NCBI GenBank assembly: GCA_029959085.1
Contig: JARWIR010000002.1
Coordinates: forward strand, 40,048,233 to 40,112,232
DNA length: 64,000 nt
Origin: Nemophila menziesii
Lineage: Eukaryota > Streptophyta > Magnoliopsida > Boraginales > Hydrophyllaceae
Direction: 5' to 3'
The notes under the pieces were generated by a model. The model ran no database searches. It saw nothing but the letters and a program-made list of their open reading frames with translations, and had not been told where the DNA came from. Of this stretch, positions 11,131-22,379 are shown in pieces. How positions within the stretch are numbered: the first letter of the stretch is position 1; each line of letters opens with the position of its first letter. A program made the translations under genes and the position numbers.

Positions 11131-11169
11131 GTCGTGGGGACACGACTCGGTTTTGAGTTGAGGGTGAGG
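11131..11169 (+). promoter_or_regulatory. element C: hairpin plus internal purine tract
   Basis: The hairpin gtcgtg-ggga-cacgac (11131-11146) is followed by ttttgagttgagggtgagg. The same pair, with a longer stem, occurs in A (39875-39915) and B (47092-47131), well upstream of the true polypurine tract. Confidence 0.65.
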
Positions 11170-12386
11170 ATTCATTTTCCTCATCTTCCTTTTTGTTGTG
11201 CTTAAAATTTAAATTTTTTAAGGGTTGGAATTGGTATATAATATGGTAAAGTGTTCCCATTGAGCATGTTTTAATTAAGCCAGTGATAGTAAGTAGCGTG
11301 TTTTTGAACAGTGTCACAAATATGTTTAGTAACCATGCATGAAAACATGACGTAAAAGATAGGGAAGATTATTAAGCAATGCGTATGAAGTGTCACGTTG
11401 GGTCTTAGGGAAAGTTAAGTTGTGTGTAGAACGTGAGGTTTGAAATTAGTTGAAAAAGCATTTGTCTATGAACTAATAGTGAAAGAGTAACGAAATCCGG
11501 TAGTTAAAAAACTGAATAAGCCAGTTGTTTCCTATTTAAGACACTTGAAAGTTTTAGCTCTCTCACCCTTTTATTTGATTATTATTATTATTATCATCTG
11601 TCTTAGCCCCTCTGAGCCTTTTGAAAGCCTTTTATTAACCACATTACAAGACATACCCCTTACTTTATATCCATATGACCCGCACTCAAATCGCAAAACC
11701 CGAGTCAATTATTTTTAGAGTTTGAGTTTGGGATGGTGGGTTTTATCATTGGGAAACATTGGGATTGAGAAATTTGATTGTAATTGTGATATTATTGATG
11801 ATGATGAGTTGATTACTGTAACCCTTAACTGGGATAAAAAGTAAATGAAAAAAAATAAATTTGAATTATAAGATAAGGTGGTATGATTTCTCACCTCAAA
11901 AAGGGAGTCATAACCAACTTAGAATAATATATGAAAAATATTGAAAAGATTTGGACCGACAAAGAGAAAATTATTATGTAATCATCATAAAAGGTTTTAT
12001 TGGGTTATTTGGGTATGCAAATCAAAGCATCAAAATTGTGTTGAGTGATAACATCTTCGAGTTAAACGTAAGCTCTAGGGCGATTCATTAATGGAAGGAG
12101 AGAGCCAAAATCTCATTTTTCATTATCCAAATATAACATAGCGTTCCTAAGCTAATGTTATAACCATAAAGATATTAGGATTTCTAACTACTTTGTGGAA
12201 GGAAAATATAACAATTAGGGCATAGATAGGTGGACCATTGGATACTATATTAGGACCTGTGATCATCCTATATACATTAACACAAACTGAGTTAATGACC
12301 TCTCCTTCTGTCATCGTGAAGTTAATCTGAACTTGAATTTATGGATTGTTGATTATGTAAGCCTGTGTGTGCATCATTTCTTTAAT
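11170..12386 (+). other. element C 3' untranslated region
   Basis: There are no coding features. A further purine tract, gagtttgagtttgggatgg, lies at about 11718-11736, matching module positions in A (39331) and B (46551). The rest is AT-rich and decayed. Confidence 0.55.
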
Positions 12387-12577
12387 GAGTAATGATATTT
12401 GTCACCCTTTTTGTATCACCTTTTTATCACCTCCTACGTGTATGCCTACATGTACCAATGAATTGATCTCTCTATCCTATTTAATTTTTCTCTATCTTCT
12501 ATTCAAGGAAATCAGAACATATATATAAAAGGGTGATAAAAGGGTGACATGAAAAGGGGTGACATATATCATTACAC
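12387..12577. mobile_element. Mutator-like MITE, 191 bp
   Basis: Inverted ends of ~45 bp (TAATGATATTTGTCACCC on the left; TAATGATATATGTCACCC read from the right) flank a short core. The 9-bp direct duplication ttctttaat at 12378-12386 and 12578-12586 is typical of Mutator-like elements. It is non-coding and inserted into the 3' region of element C. Confidence 0.88.
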
Positions 12578-12690
12578 TTCTTTAATATTATTACATAAGA
12601 TATTTTAGGATATTTGTCAAGGATCATTCATTGCTTCCTATTCTTCTTCTTGTTCTTCTTATTTAGACTACCCTACTATTCTTATCTTTA

Positions 12691-12726
12691 TTGTATACAG
12701 ACGATACAACTTTGAGTTGGGGGTCT
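12691..12726 (+). promoter_or_regulatory. element C: hairpin plus polypurine tract
   Basis: The pairing ttgtat(12691-12696)/atacaa(12704-12709) precedes tttgagttgggggtct, which abuts the LTR start at 12727. In F and A the stem is tttgtcg/cgacaaa, so paired bases have changed together. Confidence 0.75.
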
Positions 12727-13612
12727 TGATGTCTCCATATTTGTGACATACTAATCTATACTTGAGTAATCATTTTATGGGTATATAATACTTAATTTCG
12801 GGATTTTCCTATTTATTCACACTTTGCACTTTCTTGTCTAGTTTTAGGTGTTTTGTTATTCATGAGCTTTTGCGCGTAATTTGTGTGTTATTTGTGTAGA
12901 AATTAGGTATGTGGAAGCTATTACACCTATGGAAAATGATTTGAAGTTGAAAAGTAAAGGAAATCCCTTAGTCATAATAAAAAAGGAAACGTTTTTGGAT
13001 ATATTTGGAAAGTAAATAATCTGCCATGTTGGAAAATGTTCACTAATTAAATTGTTGCAGAAAGTAGGTCATAAATTTGAAAGAGCCCTTTGACCAACTG
13101 ATATGTATTATTATCGCTGTCATTTTGAGTGGTAGTACACTTAATTCCGATAAGTAACGAAGAAGATATGACCAAATAAATCTGCAAAGGTTTATCTTGT
13201 CCTACTATTTAGGAACATGAATTTTGGTAAGATTATGACTCCTTAACTTTGGGATTACTCAATATTTATACCAAATACCTATATATATCCATCCCTACCT
13301 TATAGAAATCATCATTTATGTTCCTAGTCAATCTTTAATCAACATATAAGTAAGTGACAAGAAGACAAGAAGGAGTTGGAAGCTGTTCATGCCATTCCAA
13401 CCCTTCACCTTTGTAGTTTTTTTTCTTTCTGTAGTATGAACTAAATCCATTTAGTTTGATATTAGCGTAAGTGTATGAACCCTAGACTTATTTTAGATTT
13501 ATTTTAATTTGGGATGTCTTATACATTTAATTGAAATTAGTAGTGCTATCTCTGTTTTTATGTGCTTTGATTTATTGTATGTAGTTCTTGCGGATTCAAA
13601 CGTATAGGATTA
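12727..13612 (+). mobile_element. element C: 3' LTR, truncated
   Basis: It starts TGATGTCTCCA after the polypurine tract and carries the family block gagcttttgcgcgtaat (about 12864) and ccttcacctttgtag-like leader sequence. Similarity fades near 13612, before the four-hairpin cluster and the ACCACCA end. The right limit is approximate. Confidence 0.75.
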
Positions 13613-14500
13613 TCATAATAGTTAGATTGTCACCCGGAAGAGAGAAAGAAAGATAGATAGAGAGTTCTTTTAGATAGATAGAATGTTTTATTAGCAGAAT
13701 GGAAAGAGAGATGGAGAAGAACGTAAGAACGTTCGGTCGGTGATGAAAAGGAAAAAAAAGAAATAGAAATATATATATATATATATCATTAAGTTAGAAT
13801 CTAATAGAGTAGTAAATGGTTAGTTATGTATGGGACTTTTTTTTGTCAATTTCTTTTTTTGTCAAAGCATGGGACTTTATTTATAACACTATACTAGTGT
13901 TAGGCTATTCAATTTTCTCCTCGGTTTAAATCATTTATATAAAATTGATTTAAATGAATAGAATATGTAGTAAAAAATATTTATCTGAAAAAATAATGTA
14001 ATAAAACTTTTATGGAGATTAATATTAATTCTAAATCCAACAAAAATATATCAATTATGATTATATTATAAGCAAATAAGGAGCACGATAGGCATGACAA
14101 TATTATAATAATTGTTTTCCAAAGATAAATATAACTCTAAAAAAAACACTTCTACACAAAAGTACAATTCTCTACCATATCTACCAAAACAAAATCTACA
14201 AACTAAAGTAAAGAAAGAAACATTATTAGATTGTATTTTGTTGTTACCTCAGTTAAACTAAGGCAAAGCTAATTTTAGTTCGATGTCTTGAAGAATCAAT
14301 GACTACTTCCTTTGAATGAATTTATATTAGTAGTTGAGTAAATAAATGATTTATATTAGTAATTATGATTTGGTGATAGTTGACTAGTTCTCATAATTTT
14401 TTAATTCTTTTTAACTGATGTTATTACTATGATGATATCTACGACGAATACAAGGATACATATGACCTTGGAACATTGGAGAGTGGATATGATTTTCACG
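13613..14500. other. AT-rich sequence with microsatellites
   Basis: It contains a GA/GATA-rich stretch (about 13640-13680), an (AT)n run (13770-13786) and T-runs near 13835-13860. I see no gene, domain or terminal repeat. Confidence 0.5.
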
Positions 14501-15472
14501 TGAATGTATTAACAAAAAATCATAATTTTGTGTATTACTATAACACATAAATCATAAAACAAAACAAAGTTTAGTGGTGTAATACGGAAATATAAAAAAC
14601 AAGTAGGTTTTTCAGTTCTTGTAACACACAAATCACAGACACGGGAGTGCATTTCAGAAATACGTAAAACTCAGTTTTGTGTACTGTTGGAACACACAAA
14701 ATAACAGAGAAATGAGAAAAATGACTAATATTATAGTGTCCATTACTTTAGCATTGGAAATCTAAACACTGGAAAACATAAAACTTCAACACTAAAAACC
14801 ATAAAACTTCGAGCCTAAAATCCATAAATCCTAAAACCAATAAACTCTAAACTTAATTAGTAACCCCTAAAATCTAACCTTAAATCTAAAAATACTAACC
14901 CTAACTCCAAACCCTAATCTAAAACTTAAACCCTAAATTTAAAGACGTTAACCCTAAACCTTAAAACACTAAACCCTAAACTCCAAACCTTTAATAAAAA
15001 CACTAACCTTAAACCTAAAAACCCATAAGCCTAAATCCTAAAAGAAGAAAAATGACTAATACTATCGGGTATGTGATTTTGTGTGATTTAGAAATAAAAA
15101 AAATCAGAGTTTTTTTATTCCCGTAAAATATAAAACCACAAAGAAGGAGAAAAATTAATAGTATGACGGCGTCTGTGCTTTTGTGTGTTCCAATAATACA
15201 CAAATCTGGAACACACAAAATTGAGTTTTGTATGCTGTAGAAGTACACAAAACTAAGTGTTGTTTGTCCCATGACAAGGAATACACAAAATTGGTACACA
15301 CACAATTTAGTTTTGTGTGTTCCAAGATTACACAAAACTAAGTTTCGTGTGTTCAATTAATATACAAAATCATAGAGAAGTAGAAAAAGGATTAGTATGA
15401 TGGAGTCTGTCATTTAACGTGTTACAATACTACATAAAAATGTCTTTTGTGTATTACTAAAACTCTATAAAC
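14501..15472. repeat. ACACAAAA-type and CCCTAAA-like degenerate repeats, left part
   Basis: Units of the form ttttgtgtgtt..acacacaaaa recur in both orientations at about 14510-14720 and 15060-15460. Between them (about 14740-15045) lies an array rich in aaaccctaaac, similar to degenerate plant telomere repeat (CCCTAAA). The block is interrupted by the Copia element and continues at 24063. The repeated inverted units resemble subterminal repeats of a DNA transposon, but no terminal inverted repeat was found. Confidence 0.6.
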
Positions 15473-15704
15473 TGTTGGAATTATGTCCTAGCCCCGATCG
15501 TCTTGTAATGAATTGAACACAAGTGTTTACTGTACACGATAATAGTTATCCCTACAGTTTTGATTAAAGAAATTGTTTCCTTGAATCTATGGCAAGCCTT
15601 TATGATTATGGTATTAATCTACATAATATAAAGGCAAATCCTTGATTAAGTTACGAACTAGATATCATAAGGTGTTATGATAATGAGAATCTAGCTTATA
15701 GGAC

Positions 15705-15770
15705 TTAATCTAAACTTGTTCTTAATCGTAGGATCATCGAGTTGGGACCTCGATGATCCAGTTAGATTAA
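15705..15770 (+). promoter_or_regulatory. long two-helix hairpin in the Copia LTR
   Basis: The perfect 11-bp stem GGATCATCGAG(15731-15741)/CTCGATGATCC(15749-15759) has a 7-nt loop. It is nested in a second helix, TTAATCTAA(15705-15713)/TTAGATTAA(15762-15770). The copy in the 3' LTR is at 22612-22677. Its role could be RNA 3'-end formation or leader structure; neither is shown. Confidence 0.75.
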
Positions 15771-16615
15771 TATGTAGCTAACAAGTATTTATTGGATAAA
15801 TATCGGTAGTTCTCGTTTACCGAGTTAGGTGCATAGATAATGCACATAGAGATGTGATTATCGAACCGACTAAAACTAGAGATTCCTAATGGTTAATTAC
15901 CTTGAACTGTCAAATAGGTTAATCTCTATAAGGATTTTTATACTTGTAATCCTTTGACTTGAGATCATCACTATAGTTGTGTATGTGCTTGTTATGTTTT
16001 GATTCTGGACTACTAGTGTGTCATAATGCTAGTCGAAAGGATATTGGACATAGCTAAGTATATATGCTCCTAGGGATGAGTCAAGATGGAATCTATCAAC
16101 TCTAGGTAAAGAGTTTGAGCTCTACGATGTCATAGGATTATAACGATTGTATCGAATCCTTGGCCAAGGTGATAGAATGAATGAAGAAAGGAGTTTCTTA
16201 GGTCATTCGTCAATCGTTGATAATCGACGTGTAACGTAGTTGATTTTCTAATGGGATTTGACAGTTGTACCATATCCCAGGATGATCCGGAGCTGTAAAG
16301 ATAGAGGGAGTACATGTATGATCCTTTACCGGGTTCTTTGTATAGAGTTACTTCACGTTATCCGGTCGTTGGGGAGTGTTGTTAGACGCCAACCTCGATT
16401 AGTAGTTAATTAAGTTAAATACTACCGGTTTAACGATGAACCCACGTAGTCGCACACTAACGAGTGTATTGATCTTGCTTCATGTCGTTAATTAATTTTA
16501 TTATTAGATAATAAATATTAATTAAATATATACTTGGAATATTGGTATATTAATTTGCTAGCACAATTTAATATTCTAATATAAGACCGAACTAAGACAA
16601 AAAGGAAAAGGAAAA

Positions 16616-16691
16616 AATTGACAAGTTTGTGGATCGAACCACGGACCTCTAGTAGTGTGAAATGTGTCACTAACTGCTAGGCTAGTCAATT
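16616..16691 (-). other. tRNA-like segment inside the Copia LTR (antisense)
   Basis: Read on the minus strand this 76-nt segment has a perfect 7-bp acceptor-like stem (AATTGAC/GTCAATT). It has an A-box-like TAGCCTAGCAGT, an anticodon-arm-like stem TAGTG/CACTA with a 10-nt loop, and a T-arm-like GTGG-TTCGAT-CCAC with B-box GGTTCGATCC. The loop sizes are not canonical, so a working tRNA is unlikely. It may be a tRNA-derived relic or a Pol III promoter. The second copy is at 23523-23598. Confidence 0.6.
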
Positions 16692-17157
16692 GTTTTTGTA
16701 TAATGTAGAAGGTCCAAATCCACTTCACAAGTGGTAATGGACTAGATTATTAAGATAATCAATTTCATTATACGTTCCTGACTTTTCCTATTCTTGTCTT
16801 TTCATTTTCTTATGTTGGGGTTTTATAAGATAATGAAAGTCATTATACAAGAACAACTTCTCATCAGTTTTCTCTAAGAAAGACTCCACAAGAAAGTAAA
16901 AGGTTTTTTTTGGTTTCCAAGTCAGAATTTTGATTCTGAAAGCATGGATTAAAGCTCGGTATGCAAAGCGTGGAGGCTTCAAGTTTTTGAAGCTAAGTTA
17001 GTCACTAGGCAATTCGATTCTCATACAACGGATTAAGGTATGTAATCGAATTCTTTGTTTCTGTTTAAATTCTTAAATTGCAACTAGATTGGCTTAGGAT
17101 TGCAATATATTTTCCGTTGCGTATATTTGATATATCTGGTATTGCGATTCCTTCAAT

Positions 17158-17169
17158 TGGTATCAGAGC
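17158..17169 (+). promoter_or_regulatory. Copia primer-binding site (tRNA-iMet)
   Basis: TGGTATCAGAGC, two bases after the 5' LTR, is the standard plant Copia site complementary to the 3' end of initiator methionine tRNA. Confidence 0.95.
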
Positions 17170-19880
17170 CAATTGTTGCGATTTAGGTATTTTAACATGA
17201 TATTATTAGATAATATATGTTTTTTGTTTGTAAGGTTTATATAAAATCAAGTTTTTTATATATGAGTTTTTTTGCTGTGATTTATATTAAATTGTTTAAT
17301 TATAATTCAGTGAAAAAAAAAAGGCACTTGGCCGCTCGCTTCATGGGTTAGAAAAAAAATGAAATTTGCTGTTATTAAGAATTTCTTTTTTCCCTTGGTC
17401 GTGATGGTCTGTGGTTTTTATTTTTATTTGAATAAATTTGCTGCCGCGTTACTTCTCTTGTTATTCGTTGAATTGTTATCTGATACAGTAGTACAATAGT
17501 GATTGTAGTGTCAAAGTGTAGCTTGTAATGTGATGAGTCACGTTTATTAAATGTTGGTCAATAAGAACGGCTATTGACAGGAGTTGCATTCTTGTAATGT
17601 GTATGTCTGTAGTTGCTGCTGTAATCCTAATGCTAATTTGTAGTAACAGGTTGAAGAATTTTTTGTGACTTTGAACAAAGAAAAGGAAAAGAATTTTTTG
17701 TGAAAAATTCTCTATTTTTTTTTTGTTTTCCTTTTCTGGTCCTCTACCATTTTGGATGTCAGCATAGACAAAGAGGACTCTAAAAATTGATTGTGCACTA
17801 CTGTACTCAAAGTACAAGGAACTTTTTCGTTTATTACTTTTTGTTTCGATTGATTTATAACAAAATTGGTTTTGTTATTTTTTGATAAAAGAAGAAACAA
17901 AGGAAGGGATGGTTTTTATTTGTTGCGGACGGCAGAAAAATATACATAAAAATTGTTTTTATAAAATATTTATTGATTGAAGGTTACAATCATTTATTTG
18001 ATTAATTGACCATTAAAAATTTGGTTTTAATTATTATGATAAGGTGTTATCAAGGATTATAACATTAAATTATATCATTAAAGTGTTTAATGTTTATAAA
18101 ATAAAAGGTTGGTTTATTTTATTTATTTTGATAAATTATTATAAACTAATAGTATTATTTTTGATGTTTTAGAAATCGCACCTATTAATCAATCAATTAA
18201 ACTAATCGATTCGATCGATCAGACCGTTCAATCAGTAAATATTAAGTTACCTCCCTCGTACAGTTTTGAACAGCGCTTCCATTCCAAAGTTTAGAATTTT
18301 GAATTCTAAATTATTCCTACTTTGACCATTTAGAATTATAGAGTTTATTATAAACGATATATATGATATTTCGTGAGACTTGTCCATCGCAAATAGAGTT
18401 TCAAATTTGTTAAGTTTGCAAGTTTTGATCTGACTACCAGGTGGACTTGTAGTTCGAGTACAAACTATAAAAATCTATATTGTTTGATAATAGGATTAAA
18501 TTATTAATTTTACGTTTTTAGTCTGGACTACCCAGAGGATGTAGGATTGATAATATTCTATTATAGGATGGAATAACTCAACAAAACTAATTAGAAACGA
18601 CCTGACTACCAGGGGGCTAAATAGTTTTGAGTCTCTTATTTTATATGATAAAATAGGTAATGTACCACACTTTAATTATGAATGAGAAACGACCTGACTT
18701 CCAGGGGGCTCGTTCATGTTTTAAAGTATTCATTCTTCACTTTAATTATGCGTGAAAAACGACCTGACTACCAGGGGGCTCATTCATGTTTTAAAGTTTC
18801 CAGTTATATATCTGTTAGATAAAAGTCCTTGTCTTTGTCAGTTATATAATAGTGTTCCTATAACGCTGTTCCCTATTCATTCCTATGGTTAGATTTCTCG
18901 ATATTTCTGCAAAATCACTTCTCATATCGTCCCAAGTTGGTTGGGTAATCTCAAAAATTGTGACCGCAACTTGAGAGTTTATCTTATGCACATGAGACTC
19001 ATTGATATGTTCAATGAGTTATTGACTAAATTGTCTCTTGAGGATGCATCGAATGTATATGATGCAAGTCTAAAGTAATAAGAACTTAGTAAGGTACTAA
19101 GTGTATATTATTGTATCCATGAGTTATGAACTCCAAAAGACATTTTAAGCATGATATTCCCATGAATCCTTAAAATATCTTTAGAAGATGTATAAGTAAC
19201 TTAGTATGACCGTTAGATACCAGTTATCTAATACCAAGAAACAAGGTAAGGGCATTAATGGAAATTGTTTTCGTAAGTTCTTGAACTTCTATTAATTACA
19301 CAGAAAGGGTATTGGATACCCGTAGTAGTTTAGAAATATGCAAAATGTTGCATACTCTAAAGATTAATAGACAAATAAGAAGAAGAGAAGTTAAATTACA
19401 ATTTCGGTAATGGAGCAATTGTTGCAACCACAATTGTAATAACTAATTCTTTAAAGATGCATATGGCAAAACATATTGTAAGAAAACTGTTTTTTGTTCG
19501 TAAACTTGTTTTCGAACAAAAATGGTCATTTGATCATAAGATAGTTATGGTGTATTAATGTAATATAAAATGACCAATGGAGTTTTTCATAGTGATGAAT
19601 TACACCCCATTGGATACTTACAACATGGTGATTATAATTGCCTAAAGTAACTACGTAACAGGGTTATAGTTGTTTCTGGTCATAAATCAAAATAGATAAT
19701 GGTACTAATCAAACCTTATCTTTGGTGTTATAGACTAAGTCATAAATTTTGAGAAAAAGTTTACTAGTTTCACAAGGAAGATTTCCTTGAAGAATATGAG
19801 TTTGAATCATATGAAACTTGTGAGACTTATCCCAATGAAATATGACTAAATCTCATTTTGATGAAAATGGAGACAACGTT
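17170..19880 (+). other. Copia leader and decayed gag region
   Basis: The expected gag position has no usable open frame and I could not place gag motifs with confidence. The leader carries the ACTAC-loop hairpin series listed separately. Antisense open frames up to 113 codons in the T-rich part (17476-17817) look fortuitous. Confidence 0.5.
18429..18775 (+). repeat. ACTAC-loop hairpin series in the Copia leader
   Basis: Five 4-bp hairpins share the loop ACTAC: TCTG/CAGG (18429-18441), CTGG/CCAG (18533-18545), CCTG/CAGG (18601-18613), CCTG/CAGG with loop ACTTC (18693-18705), and CCTG/CAGG (18763-18775). The last two lie in ~70-bp tandem units ending ccagggggct. Stems vary while the loop stays nearly fixed. 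Confidence 0.6.
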
Positions 19881-22345
19881 AATGAGTTATTATGTCCACT
19901 ATATATTGATGTATGTGGTCAGTCTAAACTTTAGCCAAAGATAGATATTCTTATGTCATCTCCTTCACAAACTATATAACATATATATATGTGTTTACCA
20001 AATGTAACACCAATATAAATAATTTGAAATGTTCAAATTACTATTGTGTGAAGTTGAAAGCAAGTATATAAGAGTATGAAGGAAGTAAGATATCAACCTG
20101 TATAGGTGAATATCTTAACAATGAATTAATAGATTATCTATGACAAAATTGGATTTTGTCTCAGTGATTCACTAGGTTTTAAATATTTCTATGGGTTATG
20201 TTTTAAAGTCAATTGCATATTTAATGAACTCTTTGGTCCCACTAAATAGTCGATAAAATCCATATGTGGTTTGGAGATAATATAGATCAAACCTTAAAAT
20301 GTAGATTTTGAAATGTTTGATTTATACTAAACGACTTATGATGGCTAAGCTTGAGTTGATATCTTTCAAATATAGATTTGTTGGATACCCAAAGAAAATA
20401 ACGAGGTAATATTTCCACACCATTCTGAACACAAAGGGTTTGTGGTAAGGTAGACAACCTTTATAGATTGGAATTGCACAGTGAAGGAATTCATAATGTG
20501 GAAATAGATCATAATGAAATAAAGATTTCAGAGTTATTTATACAAGCTAAAGAGCATCTGATGCATGCCAGTCTTTCTCTCCTTGATGAGTTAATAGTTT
20601 CATTCAAGGTTCAAGTCTCACACTTTGAGGATTAGGGACAATTCATGAACCTTTCTTGGAAAAAGGAAGTTAACAAATCAATAGAAAGAAGAATTTATTG
20701 TACACAAGCTTCCTATAGGTTATATAGATATCATCATACATCAAAATCAATTGTAATAATGGTGATAGTTGATGAGGGGATCATATAGATGATACCCATC
20801 AAGTGATGATCCTAAAACCCTATGAAGAGGCTATGACTAGTCTAGATAGTGACAAGTGGTTAAGAACCATAGAATCTGTATTTGTATCTATAAGAATCAA
20901 CAAAGTATAGTATTTTGGTTGAATCTTTAATAGATATAAGATCCATTTATAGTAAATGGGTGCTAGGGAAATGATTGGAGTAGACGATAAGGTAGAGACA
21001 TGTAACGTCCTTCTAATTGCTAAGCGTTTAAATTAAAAGGAAACCATTTATTATGGTGAATTCCTTTTTGATAGAAATGCTTAATTCATTTCAGATTCTT
21101 CGATTGGTAACTACATACTATTATTTTGAGATATGGTAATTTCATGTGAAAAATAGTTTTCACTAAATGGGAGTTTATGACGTCCTTAAGACCAATCCTA
21201 AAGGTCTAATATTTCCATTTACTCATAATAAAATATGTAAGTTCCAAAATACATTTAATGGGTACAACAAATGTCACTAAGTTGGATTATTCTCTTTCAT
21301 ACAATCAAATAGTTTGATTTTATGATTTTAGAATAAGAGTCATAAGAGTACAAAGGACTAGTGGGAGTACACTTATCTTCCTAATGTTATATGTAGATGA
21401 CATATTATCACATAGGGATATGATATACCAACCAAGCAATTAACCAAGTTTTTGATTGTTAAATAGTTCTCCATGAAATATTTAGGATAGTAGCTTATAT
21501 TCTTTGAATTGGGATCTACAGAGATAGATCAAAGAAGCTACTTGACCTATATCAATCTTACTACATTTATACTTTTTTAGAAGTATCGCATGGAAATTCC
21601 AAGAGTATCTATTCGACAATAGGCTTTGGAGTTACTCTTAATGTTAGGGTTTGTTCTAGGACCTAAAAGTAAGAGAAAGAATGTGTATAGTCCTATTTGT
21701 TAAAACAATAAGGATCTATCTAACACACCATGAAAAATGTATAAGACCTAAAGTACACTACACGCTAGGAGTAGCGAGTAGGTATGCAGGTAACCTTGAT
21801 GAGAAATGTTGGAAAGTAGTAAAGACTATCCTTAAGTACTTAAGAAGTATTAAGGACCAATTCCTCATATGTGGAGAATATAAGGTGAAGCTAATTGGGT
21901 ATATAGAGGCTTGTTTTGCTTCAAACGTGGATGATAGCAAATCAAAATATGGTTGTGTCTATATAGAGGAGAAGTAAATTGGAATAGTTCCAATCAAGAC
22001 ACTGTAGCAGATTTCGGTTACTAGAAGTAGAATACATAGCAGCATAAGATGCAACTATGCCAGTGGTTTGGATAAATTAGTTCTTTATATATACATAGTG
22101 TGGTTTCACAATGTAGATATTGTTTCTTTATACAATGACAATATTTGAGATATTGTATGATTAAAGAAACCTAGAATAAACTATAGATCCAAACAAATTC
22201 TGCAATAGTACCGCTTGATTCGAGATATAATTGAACGTGAAGATGTTCACATTCAATAGGTAGAAGAAGGAACACGATGTATATCTATTCATCTAAGTTG
22301 TCTATCAGAAGAGTCTGATGAGAACAAACTGTTATGAATTATGGT
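19881..22345 (+). pseudogene. Copia pol remnants: integrase, RT, RNase H
   Basis: Order and spacing follow Ty1/Copia pol. Integrase traces include YIDVCGQ (about 19900), GEYLNNELIDYL (about 20105) and LKSIAYLMNSLVP (about 20200). RT starts with YEEAMTSLDSDKWLRTIES (about 20825) and keeps LYVDDILS, the YVDD box (about 21391). The RNase H part is the longest open piece (21681-21977): GVASRYAGN, ILKYLRS, LIGYIEACFASNVDDSKS. Stops and frameshifts occur throughout, so none of these could be made as a working enzyme. Confidence 0.85.
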
Positions 22346-22368
22346 ACTTGAACGATTGGGTCTAGGCC

Positions 22369-22379
22369 AAGTGGGAGAT
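22369..22379 (+). promoter_or_regulatory. Copia polypurine tract
   Basis: AAGTGGGAGAT lies directly before the 3' LTR at 22380, a typical Copia plus-strand primer. Confidence 0.9.

Larger units (their letters stand above)
15473..17155 (+). mobile_element. Copia 5' LTR
   Basis: It begins TGTTGGAATTATG and ends GCGATTCCTTCA. It contains a long perfect hairpin at 15705-15770 and an antisense tRNA-like segment at 16616-16691. The 22380-24062 copy is offset by exactly 6907 bp with no net indel. Confidence 0.95.

Noticed and set aside
15015..15356. 113-codon minus-strand frame
   Set aside because: Lies in the ACACAAAA repeat block; the peptide reflects repeat units.
16616..16691. A working nuclear tRNA gene
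   Set aside because: The anticodon-like loop has 10 nt, the T-loop is one base short and the D-arm does not pair well, so only a tRNA-like call is justified.
16130..16982. Minus-strand frames of 61 and 64 codons, repeated at 23037-23889
   Set aside because: They occur in both Copia LTRs because the LTRs are identical; nothing suggests coding.
17476..17900. Minus-strand frames of 113 and 62 codons in the Copia leader
   Set aside because: Antisense to the element, AT-rich, no domain.
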